A program made the position numbers and the translations under genes. Shown piece by piece: positions 8,477-18,172 of a DNA stretch of 64,000 nt. Location: positions 1 to 64,000 of the forward strand of contig JACJXK010000001.1 of NCBI GenBank assembly GCA_020636675.1. The letters run 5' to 3'. The stretch is from Prevotellaceae bacterium (GTDB lineage Bacteria; Bacteroidota; Bacteroidia; Bacteroidales; Paludibacteraceae). The first letter of the stretch is position 1. Each line of letters starts with the position of its first letter. Below the pieces are notes generated by a model, which saw only the letters and a program-made list of their open reading frames with translations, was not told where the DNA came from and searched no databases.

Positions 8477-9703
8477 ATGAAGATAATACATACGAGCGAC
8501 TGGCACATAGGACACCTGTTTTACCAATACAACAGGGAGGATGAACACGAGTTCTTTTTCGAACAGTTGATTCGGATCGTCCAAGAAGAGAAACCTGACG
8601 TACTGATTGTATCGGGCGACATTTTTCACACGGCAACGCCACCCATCGCCGCCCAAAAGATATATTATAGGAATCTTGTCAAACTGTCCAGATGCGATGA
8701 AGACCTGCAGATAATCATCACCGCCGGCAATCACGACTCGCCCTCCCGAATAGAAGCGCCAAAACTACTTTGGGACGCATTCAACGTGCAGGTGGTAGGC
8801 ACCATGGAGCGGAGTTCCGATGGAAACGACCCCATTGTGCTATACGAAAAAATGCTGGTTCCCATCTCCCGCAACGGGACTAAAATAGGATGGGTAGTGG
8901 CAGCTCCCTACATATACCAGAACAACTATCCCTCAAAGAACGGAGAAGAAAGCATAGAACAACGAGTAACGGACTTTTACCGGAACATACTTAGCAGGAG
9001 AGACGGAAACACATTGCCAACCGTCGCCACCGGGCACTTCTACGTGCGGGGATGCGACACGAAAGGTCACGACACCAACATCATCGGCGGTTTGGACTGT
9101 ATCTCGTCCGCCTGCCTAAAAGAGTGCCGAGACGTAGACTATTGGGCTTTGGGCCACATTCATCACCCTCAAGAAATCGGAAAGGAAGAATCCATCCGCT
9201 ATTCAGGCTCACCGTTCGCCATCTCGTTCGACGAGAAATATCCACACTCCATCGTCATCGCCGACATAGAGAAAGAGGCTGTCAGCATCCGGCTGAAAGA
9301 GATAACTCCGCTAATTCCCATTGCCGACATTCCTGCCAAGCCTCTACCCTACGACGAGGTGATGGACGAGATTTGCCAGATTCCAGCCGACAAAAGATTA
9401 TACGTCCGTGTGAAGGTGGAGACAGAGACACCGTTGACTCCCACACAGACGGCCAAAATACAGCAGGCATTTTCGGGAAAGGAGGCCCGTTTCTGCCTCA
9501 TAGAGCCCCACTTCCCGGAACGGAAACGTACAACCGGAGAGATAGAGATAAAAAGCATCAACGAGATGAAACGGCTCTCGCCGATGGAACTGGCCAAACA
9601 ATTCTACAAAGAAAGCACCAACTGCGAAATGACGGACGAGATGCAAAACTTCGTCAACGACATACTTCACTCGGAGGAAGAGCCAAACGACGAAGCATCA
9701 TGA
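8477..9703 (+). CDS. sbcD: Nuclease SbcCD subunit D
   Basis: Metallophosphoesterase nuclease subunit of the SbcCD (Mre11-Rad50 type) complex, which cuts hairpin and blocked DNA ends. The 408 residues carry all phosphoesterase motifs: SDWHIGH (residues 7-13), SGDIFHT, GNHDS, GHFY and GHIHHPQ. The start is taken at ATG 8477, giving MKIIHTSDWHIGH as in the family; the frame runs 12 codons further upstream without adding similarity. The partner sbcC follows after 90 bases on the same strand. Confidence 0.96.
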   Translation: MKIIHTSDWHIGHLFYQYNREDEHEFFFEQLIRIVQEEKPDVLIVSGDIFHTATPPIAAQKIYYRNLVKLSRCDEDLQIIITAGNHDSPSRIEAPKLLWDAFNVQVVGTMERSSDGNDPIVLYEKMLVPISRNGTKIGWVVAAPYIYQNNYPSKNGEESIEQRVTDFYRNILSRRDGNTLPTVATGHFYVRGCDTKGHDTNIIGGLDCISSACLKECRDVDYWALGHIHHPQEIGKEESIRYSGSPFAISFDEKYPHSIVIADIEKEAVSIRLKEITPLIPIADIPAKPLPYDEVMDEICQIPADKRLYVRVKVETETPLTPTQTAKIQQAFSGKEARFCLIEPHFPERKRTTGEIEIKSINEMKRLSPMELAKQFYKESTNCEMTDEMQNFVNDILHSEEEPNDEAS

Positions 9704-9793
9704 AGAGAAACACCTCAAACCATTGTTTAACGTGGGTGGCTACAACGAGCAGATCAACCGTTCCACTATCCATTCATTCATCCTACACAAATA

Positions 9794-12700
9794 ATGAAGA
9801 TAAATAAAATCAGCATAGAAAACCTTGCCTCCATAGAGAAGGCTGAAATCCATTTTGACGAAGGAATATTGGCAAAAGAGCCACTATTTCTGATATGCGG
9901 AGAGACCGGTGCCGGAAAATCGACAATTTTGGACGCCATCTGTTTGGCGTTGTACAACGACACACCCCGCTTCCATAACACGCCCAGTAGGGAAATGATA
10001 GACGGCGACCTGAATGTGAAGGATGGACGCAACATACTGCGCAGGGGCACAGGTGCCGGAATGGCTGCCATCGAGTTCGAAATGGACGACAGCCACAGAT
10101 ACAAGGCCGTATGGCAGGTTCGCCGTTCTCGCAACCAACCCGATGGAAAGATGCAGAACATCTCCAGAGAACTCATCGACCTCAACTCCGGACTGACGGA
10201 CAACAAGAACGTACAGAAACGGATAGACGCCCTCATTGGCCTCAACTTCGAACAGTTTACCCGTTCCGTTCTGTTAGCACAAAACCAGTTTGCCAAGTTC
10301 GTCAACTCCGAGGTCAACGAGCGTGCCGAGATTCTGGAGATGCTGACAGGGACAGACATCTACTCCAAAATTTCAAGAACCATCTACGAAAAAAACAAAA
10401 AAGCGGAGGAGGATTTCAAAACCGCCAAAGATAAAATCAGCGGCATACAACTACTGGACGAAGCCTCAAAAAAAAGCATCACCGACGAGTGCGACAAACT
10501 AAACGTAAAGATACAGTCGGCCGAGAAAGAGGAGAAGCTGTTGGAGTCGAAGATACAATGGATGAAAGATTTCGGGAAGAAGAAATCAGAGCTCCTATCT
10601 GCCCAGACAAGGCAAAAAGAAGCGGAGACGGTCAAAGAATCCGACGAAACACGAAACACGAACTCGCTCATAACCATGTTTGACGAGACATCCGAGATAA
10701 GGCAACATATCTCACAATTGGAAAACACAAGAGCAAAAAGAGAGGATATAGAAAATAACCTGAAAATGATTCCGCTCCAAATTGCCATAATAGAAGGCTC
10801 ATTTAAAAATCTGCAGTCGCAGAACGAGAAGACAAAAACGGAGCTCCGTAAAGTGGAAGAGTGGATGGAATGTGAAGGAAAAAACGAAAGGACCTTTGTA
10901 CAGCACAAGCTGATCATCCATCAGCTGGAGACGGCAGAAAAAGCGAAACGGGACATCCTATTCCAACGGGAGAAAATCAAGGAGGCGGAGAAAGCGGAGC
11001 TGGAAATCACCACCCTTCTCGAAAATCTAAAGCAGCAACTGGAAAAGGAAAAGGAAAGACGGGAGACGATGACCAACGAGGCAGAGAATCTGCACATGCT
11101 CATCGTGGAAGCCAACTACCCCTTACTGACGCAGCAGAAAGACCGGCTGAACGCTGAACTGAACCAAGCAACGCGCAGCACCGGCGAACTGAACAGGGTA
11201 AAGGACAAACTGCAACAACTCCTGTTATTAAAAACAGAGACGGAACAGCTGGACATCGACATACGCAAGCTCGAAGAGGAGGAAATTCGTACAAAAGAGA
11301 GTTTGTCGGAATGCCAGAAACAATTTGAAACGAAACAAAAAGAGTACGAGATTCGCGCGCTGACCGTCAACGACGTGGTCAAAAACCTACGGGCAACACT
11401 TCACGAGGGCGACGCCTGCCCCATATGCGGGAACGTTTACCACCCGCTAGACGACAACCATCTGTCTGCCATACTCCAACAATACCAGAAGGAGAAGTGC
11501 GAGGCGGAGAAGAGCCTGATAGAAGTTAAAAGCAAACTAGACAACATCCGGACGCAACAAAAAGAGAAAAAAGGGCAGAAGGAGAACAAAAACAGCCTCA
11601 TCCAAAGGGGAATAAAAGAAAACACCGCCCTCTATCCCGAAAAACAGATAACTACGCTGCAAGATGCCGAAGAAGAAAACAAGACCCTCCTGCTGAAACT
11701 GGAGAAAACAAGAAAGGAGCTGGCCGCATTGTCTCCAAAAATCTCAGAGGCCGAAAATCTCAGAGAAAAGGAGTCTGCATTCCAAAAAGAGATGACGGCA
11801 TTCGAGAAACAGCTGCGTACCACCGAGAACTCCGTCCATGCGCAGATGCAGAGAAGGGAGGCCGTGGAGGCCGAAAAAAAGACGGGCGAAGCCATCATCA
11901 AACAGCAGAAAAGGATTTACGACGACTGTATAAATACCGTCAACACAACCATCACGATAGACCAATGGCAACAGAAATGGGAAGCAAAGCCACAGCCGTT
12001 CAGAAACGGACTGGCCGAGGCCGCCAAGACGTGGGAAGAGAAGACGTCAAAGCGGGAGCTACTGCTGCATGAGACAGAGAAGCTGACAGAGATAGAGAAA
12101 AGCTGCACACCCTCCCTGCGGAGTCTGAAAAAACAGTTCGGGCAAGAGTGTACGAAGATGGAGACAGAGCTGCCATCCACTCCGTTAGACAAGTTGACGG
12201 AGAGGACCGCCGCCCTACTCTCTTCTGCCAACGGACTACAGAAGCAGAAGGAGTCTGCAGAAAAAGAAATGGACATTCTGCAAAGCCTGGAAACCGAATT
12301 CCTACACAAATACAACCAGACACATGAACAGGCCATCTCTGCCGAGAGACTGAGACAGATGAACCGACTCTCACCGCAACAGATAAGCGAATATAGAAAC
12401 AGGATAGATGCAATAAACAACCGTTGGCTGACAAGCTGCAACAATGTCAAGTTCTGCCAAGAGGAACTGACCAAACACGAGGCAACGACACCTCGTCCGC
12501 ACGACGGAGAGACGGAAGAGACGATGAACAACTTGCTTATAGAATGCAGGCAAACAAAGGAAGAGACCAACAAACAAAAGTTGGAGTACACCATCGCACT
12601 ACGCAACGACGAGGAGAACCGGCAGAAGATGCGAACTCTACAGGACGACTATCAGGCAAAGCTGCACTACTACGAAAACGTAACCAACCCCGTCTGTACA

Positions 12701-13192
12701 CTACTGGGCTCTGCCGACGGAAAAAAATTCCGCAACATAGCCCAATCCTATACGCTCCGACTACTTATGGAGCAGGCCAACCACCACCTACGTTCGCTCA
12801 ACCGGCGCTACGAACTGACCTGCCGCAGCGGGTCGCTCGCCATCCTGGTCAGAGACCTTGAGATGGGCGGCGAAGAACGGGCAGCCAGCACGCTATCAGG
12901 CGGCGAGACATTTCTCGTCTCCCTCTCCCTTGCCCTCGGTCTGGCCTCTCTCAACAACGAGAAGTTCAACATGGAGACGCTCTTTATCGACGAAGGTTTC
13001 GGCTCCCTATCCGAAGAGTGCCTCTCCTCCGTGATGAATGCCCTTGAAAACCTGCACGCCACAGGCCGCCGCGTAGGCATCATCAGCCACGTAGCCTCTT
13101 TGAGAGAACGCATTCCGGCCCAGATACAGGTTTTACGCACCGGATCATCGGCCAGTTTGGTGAAAACGACAAATTCCAATAGTTTTTTTTGA
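9794..13192 (+). CDS. sbcC: Nuclease SbcCD subunit C (SMC-like ATPase)
   Basis: ATPase and DNA-tethering subunit of SbcCD. The 1132 residues show the full plan: Walker A GETGAGKST at residues 36-44, a long coiled coil rich in Glu, Lys and Gln, a zinc-hook CPICG near residue 541 at the coil apex that joins two molecules, a second coiled coil, then the ABC signature LSGGETFLVSLSLALG and Walker B TLFIDEGFGSL near the end. The GSLSEE segment after Walker B is typical. It is downstream of sbcD. Its end faces the GSCFA gene across a gap containing a repeat core. Confidence 0.96.
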   Translation: MKINKISIENLASIEKAEIHFDEGILAKEPLFLICGETGAGKSTILDAICLALYNDTPRFHNTPSREMIDGDLNVKDGRNILRRGTGAGMAAIEFEMDDSHRYKAVWQVRRSRNQPDGKMQNISRELIDLNSGLTDNKNVQKRIDALIGLNFEQFTRSVLLAQNQFAKFVNSEVNERAEILEMLTGTDIYSKISRTIYEKNKKAEEDFKTAKDKISGIQLLDEASKKSITDECDKLNVKIQSAEKEEKLLESKIQWMKDFGKKKSELLSAQTRQKEAETVKESDETRNTNSLITMFDETSEIRQHISQLENTRAKREDIENNLKMIPLQIAIIEGSFKNLQSQNEKTKTELRKVEEWMECEGKNERTFVQHKLIIHQLETAEKAKRDILFQREKIKEAEKAELEITTLLENLKQQLEKEKERRETMTNEAENLHMLIVEANYPLLTQQKDRLNAELNQATRSTGELNRVKDKLQQLLLLKTETEQLDIDIRKLEEEEIRTKESLSECQKQFETKQKEYEIRALTVNDVVKNLRATLHEGDACPICGNVYHPLDDNHLSAILQQYQKEKCEAEKSLIEVKSKLDNIRTQQKEKKGQKENKNSLIQRGIKENTALYPEKQITTLQDAEEENKTLLLKLEKTRKELAALSPKISEAENLREKESAFQKEMTAFEKQLRTTENSVHAQMQRREAVEAEKKTGEAIIKQQKRIYDDCINTVNTTITIDQWQQKWEAKPQPFRNGLAEAAKTWEEKTSKRELLLHETEKLTEIEKSCTPSLRSLKKQFGQECTKMETELPSTPLDKLTERTAALLSSANGLQKQKESAEKEMDILQSLETEFLHKYNQTHEQAISAERLRQMNRLSPQQISEYRNRIDAINNRWLTSCNNVKFCQEELTKHEATTPRPHDGETEETMNNLLIECRQTKEETNKQKLEYTIALRNDEENRQKMRTLQDDYQAKLHYYENVTNPVCTLLGSADGKKFRNIAQSYTLRLLMEQANHHLRSLNRRYELTCRSGSLAILVRDLEMGGEERAASTLSGGETFLVSLSLALGLASLNNEKFNMETLFIDEGFGSLSEECLSSVMNALENLHATGRRVGIISHVASLRERIPAQIQVLRTGSSASLVKTTNSNSFF

Positions 13193-13228
13193 ATTCGGCA
13201 ACCGTCATGCAACGTTCTAGCAGAAGAG

Positions 13229-13293
13229 TATTACTAAGTAATTACAAGAAAATAACTCACGCCGATTTTGACAAGATGCCGTAGACATTTTCC
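13229..13293 (+). repeat. Repeat core, copy C
   Basis: Matches the core of the long repeats: TTACTAAGTAAT, then AATAACT, then GATTTTGACAAGATGCC followed by GTAGACATT. The rest of the long element is not recognisable. It sits between the convergent ends of sbcC and the GSCFA gene. Confidence 0.65.
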
Positions 13294-13400
13294 TTATCTG
13301 TCCATATCCATAGCATCGTAGTTATGTTTGGCCAACATCTGTACAAGAACAAAAACGGAGGGAAATACATCACAGAGACGCGGCAATTCGAGTCTCCACA

Positions 13401-14351
13401 TCAAAAATCTATTTGTGGATTTTTTTTGTGGAATGCCGCAATACGAGCTTTTGTCTGGATTTCAAACTTCTCAAACGACTCGCTCTGCGGATTGAAGGGT
13501 CTATGCCGCAAAGCAGACATCAGTTTGGCAACCTCGGCCGCAGTCTGTCTTGTCTCTTCCGAGAAGTAAGTTTCCGAGAAACGTTCCCATATATATTGGA
13601 TGGCCATATCGCTAGGATGCAACATATCTTCGGCATAGAAACGATAGTCACGCAGTTCGTCCATTACCATCTCATAAGCAGGAAAATAAAAGACGTTTTC
13701 AGGGAAAAGAGCCTGCAACCGCTCCATGGCAAGCATCAGCGTAGCCTTACTTATCTGGTTCTCGTGGGCACCATCCTTCCAATGGCGGATGGGACTGACG
13801 GTAAAGACAATGAGCAACTTCGTCCGCCGTTCCAGCAGAGCAGAAATCAACTCGCGATAAGAACTGACAATATACTCGATTTCCAAACGCTCGCGAACAA
13901 ACAGAGAAGCGGGTAACTTATGACAGTTGGAGACCACCTCTCCGGTCGATTTCAGCCGATATACCCACGCCGTGCCAAACGTCAAGAAGAGGACGGTCGA
14001 ATCCTCCAGTCGGTCGGCACTCTCCAGCAATGTCCGGTTGGCCTGTTCCAAAAATCCGGAAGCCGACAATGCGGCAAACCGACTATGATGACAGAAGCTA
14101 TTCCAAACACCATCCCGCTCGAAGACATCCGTCTCGACAAAGATGCGCCGATCCAGCAACCTCACTATCGATTTGCGAATAGACTCCGGATTATATAAGA
14201 CACCAAAGGGATTGACATCTATCCGGAACTTGAGTTCCCTTAATTTTTCTCCTATATTCTCAACAAAACAAGAGCCGAACATCATCATATTGTCACGATA
14301 TGAGATGTCGGCCTTCGATTTTTTTATTTCAACAATAGTGCGAAATTTCAT
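13401..14351 (-). CDS. GSCFA domain protein
   Basis: A 316-residue member of the GSCFA family (named after its N-terminal Gly-Ser-Cys-Phe-Ala motif), related to SGNH/GDSL-type hydrolases. The motif is seen as MMFGSCFVENIG near residue 25. Later conserved parts include LTFGTAWVY, FTVSPIRHWKDG and EDMLHPSD, the last supplying the His/Asp typical of SGNH-like folds. The substrate is not known; acyl esterase activity on surface glycans is a family-level guess. No signal peptide is seen. It follows the ompA-like gene by 28 bases and is probably co-transcribed. Confidence 0.88.
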   Translation of the reverse strand: MKFRTIVEIKKSKADISYRDNMMMFGSCFVENIGEKLRELKFRIDVNPFGVLYNPESIRKSIVRLLDRRIFVETDVFERDGVWNSFCHHSRFAALSASGFLEQANRTLLESADRLEDSTVLFLTFGTAWVYRLKSTGEVVSNCHKLPASLFVRERLEIEYIVSSYRELISALLERRTKLLIVFTVSPIRHWKDGAHENQISKATLMLAMERLQALFPENVFYFPAYEMVMDELRDYRFYAEDMLHPSDMAIQYIWERFSETYFSEETRQTAAEVAKLMSALRHRPFNPQSESFEKFEIQTKARIAAFHKKNPQIDF

Positions 14352-14379
14352 CTTTTTTTCTAAAAAGCATCTGCAAATA

Positions 14380-15354
14380 TCAATTACCGCTGCCGATGGC
14401 TTTCATCAATTCGTCCATATTAGGGCTGAGGATTATCTCCGTCCTTCGGTTCTTCTGACGGGCCTCTTTCGTCTTAGCCTCATCAACGGGCACAAACTCG
14501 GCACGGCCGGAAGCTGTAACTCTAGCGGGAGCAATCTCTTTATTGTTCAGAAGGATACGGACAATAGAAGTAGACCTCTTCGTGCTCAAATCCCAATTGT
14601 CCTGAACATTTCCCTTGCCATTGAATGGCACATCATCCGTATGACCCTCTATCACGACATGAATATCTTTGTTTTCGGCCAAGAGCTTAGAAATTTTATC
14701 CAAGGCAGCAGCTCCCTTTTCGTCCACATCCCAACTTCCTGATTTGAAGAGCAACTTCTCATCCATAGAGACATAGACCTTTCCGTTCTTATTGACCACC
14801 TCCAATCCGTTGCCCACATATCCCTTCAGAGCATTGGCCACTTTCCATCGCAAAGCTTTCATAAGGCTATCCTGATCACTGATTTTTTTGGAAAGAGACT
14901 GCACCTTCTTCTCCTTCTCCGACAAGGCTAAGGTAGAAGTCTGCAAATCCTTCTCCGCCTTCACTAGCGCGTCTTCACGCACCTGCAGCTTCTCCTGCGA
15001 CCGCTGAAGGTCTGCCAACAATGCCTTTATCTCGCTTTCGCTCTGCGACTTTCCTATCTGGTCGTTCAATTGTTTATACTGGTTCTGCAACGCCTCCAAC
15101 GCCAAACGGTTCTGATGAAACTCTTTCGACTGTTTTACCGTATCGGCAATGACGGAAGCCATTTTTTTCTGCATGGCTGTAGAGTCGTTCTGTAGATTGG
15201 AAATGCGCACCTGTGCATCAGACAGAGCCTGCGCCTGTTCGGCAGTCACCTTATTACAGTCACTTAGTTTTTCCTGTACCGCATCCAACTTCTTGCTACT
15301 GACACAAGAATAGGAGATAAAACCTATCACAAATAAATAAAATACCTTCTTCAT
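14380..15354 (-). CDS. OmpA-family peptidoglycan-binding lipoprotein
   Basis: A 324-residue outer-membrane lipoprotein. The start is set at ATG 15354 (or 15360), giving the signal peptide MKKVFYLFVIGFISYSC with the lipid-anchored Cys at residue 17; upstream codons in the frame are not protein-like. Residues about 25-200 form a coiled coil rich in Gln, Lys and Asp. The C-terminal OmpA domain includes VVIEGHTDDVPF, NWDLSTKRS and GRAEFVPVDE, with the conserved NRRTEI motif that binds diaminopimelate in peptidoglycan. A structural role tying the outer membrane to the wall is likely. It starts 140 bases after bioD. Confidence 0.92.
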   Translation of the reverse strand: MKKVFYLFVIGFISYSCVSSKKLDAVQEKLSDCNKVTAEQAQALSDAQVRISNLQNDSTAMQKKMASVIADTVKQSKEFHQNRLALEALQNQYKQLNDQIGKSQSESEIKALLADLQRSQEKLQVREDALVKAEKDLQTSTLALSEKEKKVQSLSKKISDQDSLMKALRWKVANALKGYVGNGLEVVNKNGKVYVSMDEKLLFKSGSWDVDEKGAAALDKISKLLAENKDIHVVIEGHTDDVPFNGKGNVQDNWDLSTKRSTSIVRILLNNKEIAPARVTASGRAEFVPVDEAKTKEARQKNRRTEIILSPNMDELMKAIGSGN

Positions 15355-15494
15355 GAACATTTTTTCTTTGTTACGGCCACAAATATACTCAATTTCTGCG
15401 CTCAACACTTTCTTGACTTCAAAATATATTCCATCCACGCCGACAATCTTCCAATGGAACCGACAACGGAGAACCCGCTTCCGCCAAGGGCAGG

Positions 15495-16130
15495 TCAAAC
15501 CTCCATCTGTGGCATCACCTCCACCTTTGCCATCGGAAAATATCTCCCGCAATAGTCCCGGATGAACGACAGAGAATCCCGCTCTATCAGAGCATCGGAA
15601 GAGGGGTATTGATTATAAATGACGGAATGCAGGCTCATATTCCTATGACGAATGGCTTCCAAACTCAACAACGTATGGTTGAGACTGCCCAACCTACCAG
15701 AGGTGACCAAGACAACCGGATAGCCGCACACCTTCACATAATCGATGGTCAGCAGGTCACGGGTCAACGGCACCATCAGTCCACCAGCGCCCTCCAACAA
15801 GACCATCCCGTACTTTACCGACAAGGCTTCAGTAGCCGCTTGGATACGATTCACATCCAACAGTCGGTTGTCAAGTTCGGCCGCCAGATGCGGAGAACAA
15901 GGATGCGTGAAGATATACGGGCAGGTCAAGCCTTCCCTGTCATCCTCCAACACCCCCACCTGTGCCAGTCTGCGATGTGTCTCTATATCCTCGGATGTAT
16001 CGACACATCCCGTCTGTACCAATTTCTGGGTAATCACACTCACCCCTTCCGAAAGCATCTTCTTATACAGATAGGCCGTGGCGATGCTTTTGCCAACATT
16101 GGTATCTATCCCTGAAACAAAAAGAACCAT
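15495..16130 (-). CDS. bioD: Dethiobiotin synthetase
   Basis: Closes the ureido ring: 7,8-diaminopelargonate plus CO2 and ATP gives dethiobiotin. The start at ATG 16130 gives MVLFVSGIDTNVGKS, 211 residues, with the P-loop GIDTNVGKS near the N-terminus and the EGAGGLMVPL segment that contacts the substrate. A frame 11 codons longer exists but lacks similarity. It is the last biotin gene; unlike the others it is separated from bioC by about 600 bases holding a repeat element, so it may be transcribed separately or depend on read-through. Confidence 0.94.
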   Translation of the reverse strand: MVLFVSGIDTNVGKSIATAYLYKKMLSEGVSVITQKLVQTGCVDTSEDIETHRRLAQVGVLEDDREGLTCPYIFTHPCSPHLAAELDNRLLDVNRIQAATEALSVKYGMVLLEGAGGLMVPLTRDLLTIDYVKVCGYPVVLVTSGRLGSLNHTLLSLEAIRHRNMSLHSVIYNQYPSSDALIERDSLSFIRDYCGRYFPMAKVEVMPQMEV

Positions 16131-16200
16131 ATATTCGTTTTTTAAATTTATTTCAATCATCAACCTACTTATCCGGAACTAACAACATATCTACAAGTAC

Positions 16201-16525
16201 GTAACAGTAAAAAAAATAACTTCCGCAGATTTCTGCTTGCCAAGATTTAAATGCAAAGCGTTTTCTGTTAAAGAGTTGCGGAAGTTATTCTTTAACCATT
16301 ACTAAGTAATCGGCAAAAAACAACTTATGACTATTTTTGACAAAATACCATAGGCATTATCTCTTTGTAGAGGGGGAAATAGGCATCGGCAACCGCATTC
16401 CGGAGGAATGCACCATACACGACAATCATTTCCGTCCTCCTGCCGGACGGGCACTTACTTTTCTCCGGCAAGAAAAGTAAGCAAAAGTGCCTGCGCTGTT
16501 GCCCGCTTTCCGGGAGGTACGGCAC
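16201..16525 (+). repeat. Dispersed hairpin-rich repeat, long copy B
   Basis: Second long copy, same orientation as 2038-2362. The arms of three hairpins are identical to copy A: AACTTCCGCA (16218-16227) with TGCGGAAGTT (16277-16286), GCATTCC/GGAATGC near 16394-16410, and CTTACTTTTCT/AGAAAAGTAAG near 16453-16480. Most differences fall outside the arms, though one base breaks the core palindrome (ATACC instead of ATGCC). After the shared part, 16526-16645 adds a further inverted pair (AAAACCTTTTT with AAAAAGGTTTT) not present in copy A. It interrupts the biotin cluster between bioC and bioD. Confidence 0.85.
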
Positions 16526-16764
16526 GTCCCTCCGCTAAAACCTTTTTTATTCCTTCGTACCTCGGGCAAAAAGGTTTTTTCACGCTGCGGCACGCACCTC
16601 CCCTCCTCCGCGGCCAAAGGCGAGTGTACGCCTGTTGAAAAAGAGACGTTTTAGAAATCATGTTCGAAAATCTACGAAATGTTTGCTGTCAATGCAATGT
16701 CTAAAAAGCATACTTTCAAGATATTTCGAACTTTAGTAAGTTATTTCTTCATGATCACTAATCG

Positions 16765-17523
16765 TCAAAAATCATCTTTTTTTCTACCCACATAGAAAAT
16801 AGGATGATAGGTCAACGTCACCTTATCACCCTTCGAGAATAGGCGGACATACGACTCCTCAAAACGGCGAAGCCGGGATGGTGTCCACACCTGACGGGAC
16901 AAAGCATTCACACCCGTCTGCCGAAGATGGTTCAAGACCTGATAAGGAGAAGCAAATTCCAACTGCAAAACCTCCTCCCTACACTCCAGCGTATGGTAAC
17001 ACCTCTCCAGAGAAGATTGCAATTCATCTTTCGAGAGATAATCCAAGCCAACGCCCTCCACCGCACGGATTTCCCTCATATTCTCAGGGCCAAAGGTACC
17101 GAAGGCCAAAACTCCATCCCTATTCTGATAGCGGACGATGCGGTCCACGAATGCGGAGAAATCGGCGAACCACTGAAAAACAGACGAAGAGACCACCCAA
17201 TCATACCGACACGGCCACGGGTAATGTTCGGCGTCGCCACAAAGACAACGCAAACCAGGAATATGGTCCAAAGAGCGAAAGCCAGACTCAAAGCCCGAAG
17301 AGATGTCGTTCAGATGCAAGACCGAAGGCGAGCAGACACGTAGCAAAGCCCTCGTCAGCAGCCCCGTACCGCAGCCTATCTCCAAAACAGAACCGGGAGC
17401 CTGCGCAGGCAACATTTTCACAAGAGCCTCCGCCATATACCGTTGCGTCGAAGCAGCCTGCTCATAGCTGCCTCGCGATTTCGCAAAACGATAACCCACC
17501 AACTCTTCCGCGCTACTCTCCAT
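16765..17523 (-). CDS. bioC: Malonyl-ACP O-methyltransferase
   Basis: SAM-dependent methyltransferase that methylates malonyl-ACP so that fatty-acid synthesis can build a pimeloyl chain. The 252 residues have a class I methyltransferase fold with motif I SVLEIGCGTGLLTRAL, an acidic CLCGDAEHYPW segment and the BioC-type VVSSSVFQWF. It overlaps bioG by 11 bases. Assignment as BioC, rather than another methyltransferase, rests on its place beside bioG, bioF, bioA and bioB together with the sequence. Confidence 0.92.
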   Translation of the reverse strand: MESSAEELVGYRFAKSRGSYEQAASTQRYMAEALVKMLPAQAPGSVLEIGCGTGLLTRALLRVCSPSVLHLNDISSGFESGFRSLDHIPGLRCLCGDAEHYPWPCRYDWVVSSSVFQWFADFSAFVDRIVRYQNRDGVLAFGTFGPENMREIRAVEGVGLDYLSKDELQSSLERCYHTLECREEVLQLEFASPYQVLNHLRQTGVNALSRQVWTPSRLRRFEESYVRLFSKGDKVTLTYHPIFYVGRKKDDF

Positions 17524-18172
17524 ACATCAAATTTTCCATTAGATTAGAATCAAAATGAGGCACATCAATCAGCAGCAATTCCGAAAAGCCCTGCCAAGCC
17601 CGTATCATATTGGAAGGAGGAAATATGCGGTCTTTCGTACCAACAACCACTTTTTTGAAAACAGACCCGGAAGAGAGGAACGGAGACTCCGCCGCCAATT
17701 TCTCCACAAAATCAAGAGCCAAGCGAAGCCTCGCCACCGAGAGGTCAGGACGGGAAGAGAGCAATAGATCCAGAGAATCAGCATCGCCACACATCCTCCT
17801 ATAAAACTTAGAAAGCGAAGCCTCGCTCAAATTACCGGAAGTGCCTTCATATATATCTTTGGGTATTCCCATCTCATCATGGACAGGAGAGATTGTGCCA
17901 TTCAACGCCACCGCCGACACCAACGGCAACCGTTCGTCACGCAACACGGCATCGGCCATAAAGACGCCCAACGACCAAGCAAGGAGCCGGATGCTCCGAT
18001 AACTTCGAAACCCATCCAAATCAAGATAACTATCCACATAATCGGACACCACACATATATCACAATCATCAGGAAGATGAAAGTTGGCATACAAACGCTC
18101 GTCAGTAGCCCAACCAGAGAAGAGAAGAAGCAAACAAGGCGAGTTCTTCTTCCTTAAAAAATAATGTCTCAT
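17513..18172 (-). CDS. bioG: Pimeloyl-ACP methyl ester esterase, BioG type
   Basis: Removes the methyl ester from pimeloyl-ACP methyl ester, ending the BioC-dependent route. The 219 residues fit the BioG (DUF452) alpha/beta-hydrolase family: an early LLLLFSGWATDERL segment, the nucleophile Ser in LAWSLGVFMAD, and a late Asp/His region (VGTKDRIFP, DVPHFD). It replaces the unrelated BioH of enteric bacteria. The ATG overlaps the bioF stop as ATGA, indicating coupled translation. Confidence 0.92.
   Translation of the reverse strand: MRHYFLRKKNSPCLLLLFSGWATDERLYANFHLPDDCDICVVSDYVDSYLDLDGFRSYRSIRLLAWSLGVFMADAVLRDERLPLVSAVALNGTISPVHDEMGIPKDIYEGTSGNLSEASLSKFYRRMCGDADSLDLLLSSRPDLSVARLRLALDFVEKLAAESPFLSSGSVFKKVVVGTKDRIFPPSNMIRAWQGFSELLLIDVPHFDSNLMENLMYGE

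Noticed and set aside
11917..12606. Several 60-230 codon frames opposite sbcC rich in Ser, Phe and Cys
   Set aside because: Shadows of the coiled-coil gene.
16650..16760. Inverted GTTCGAAA / TTTCGAAC pair before the bioC stop region
   Set aside because: Short arms about 65 bases apart with no supporting T-run; likely chance in AT-rich spacer.
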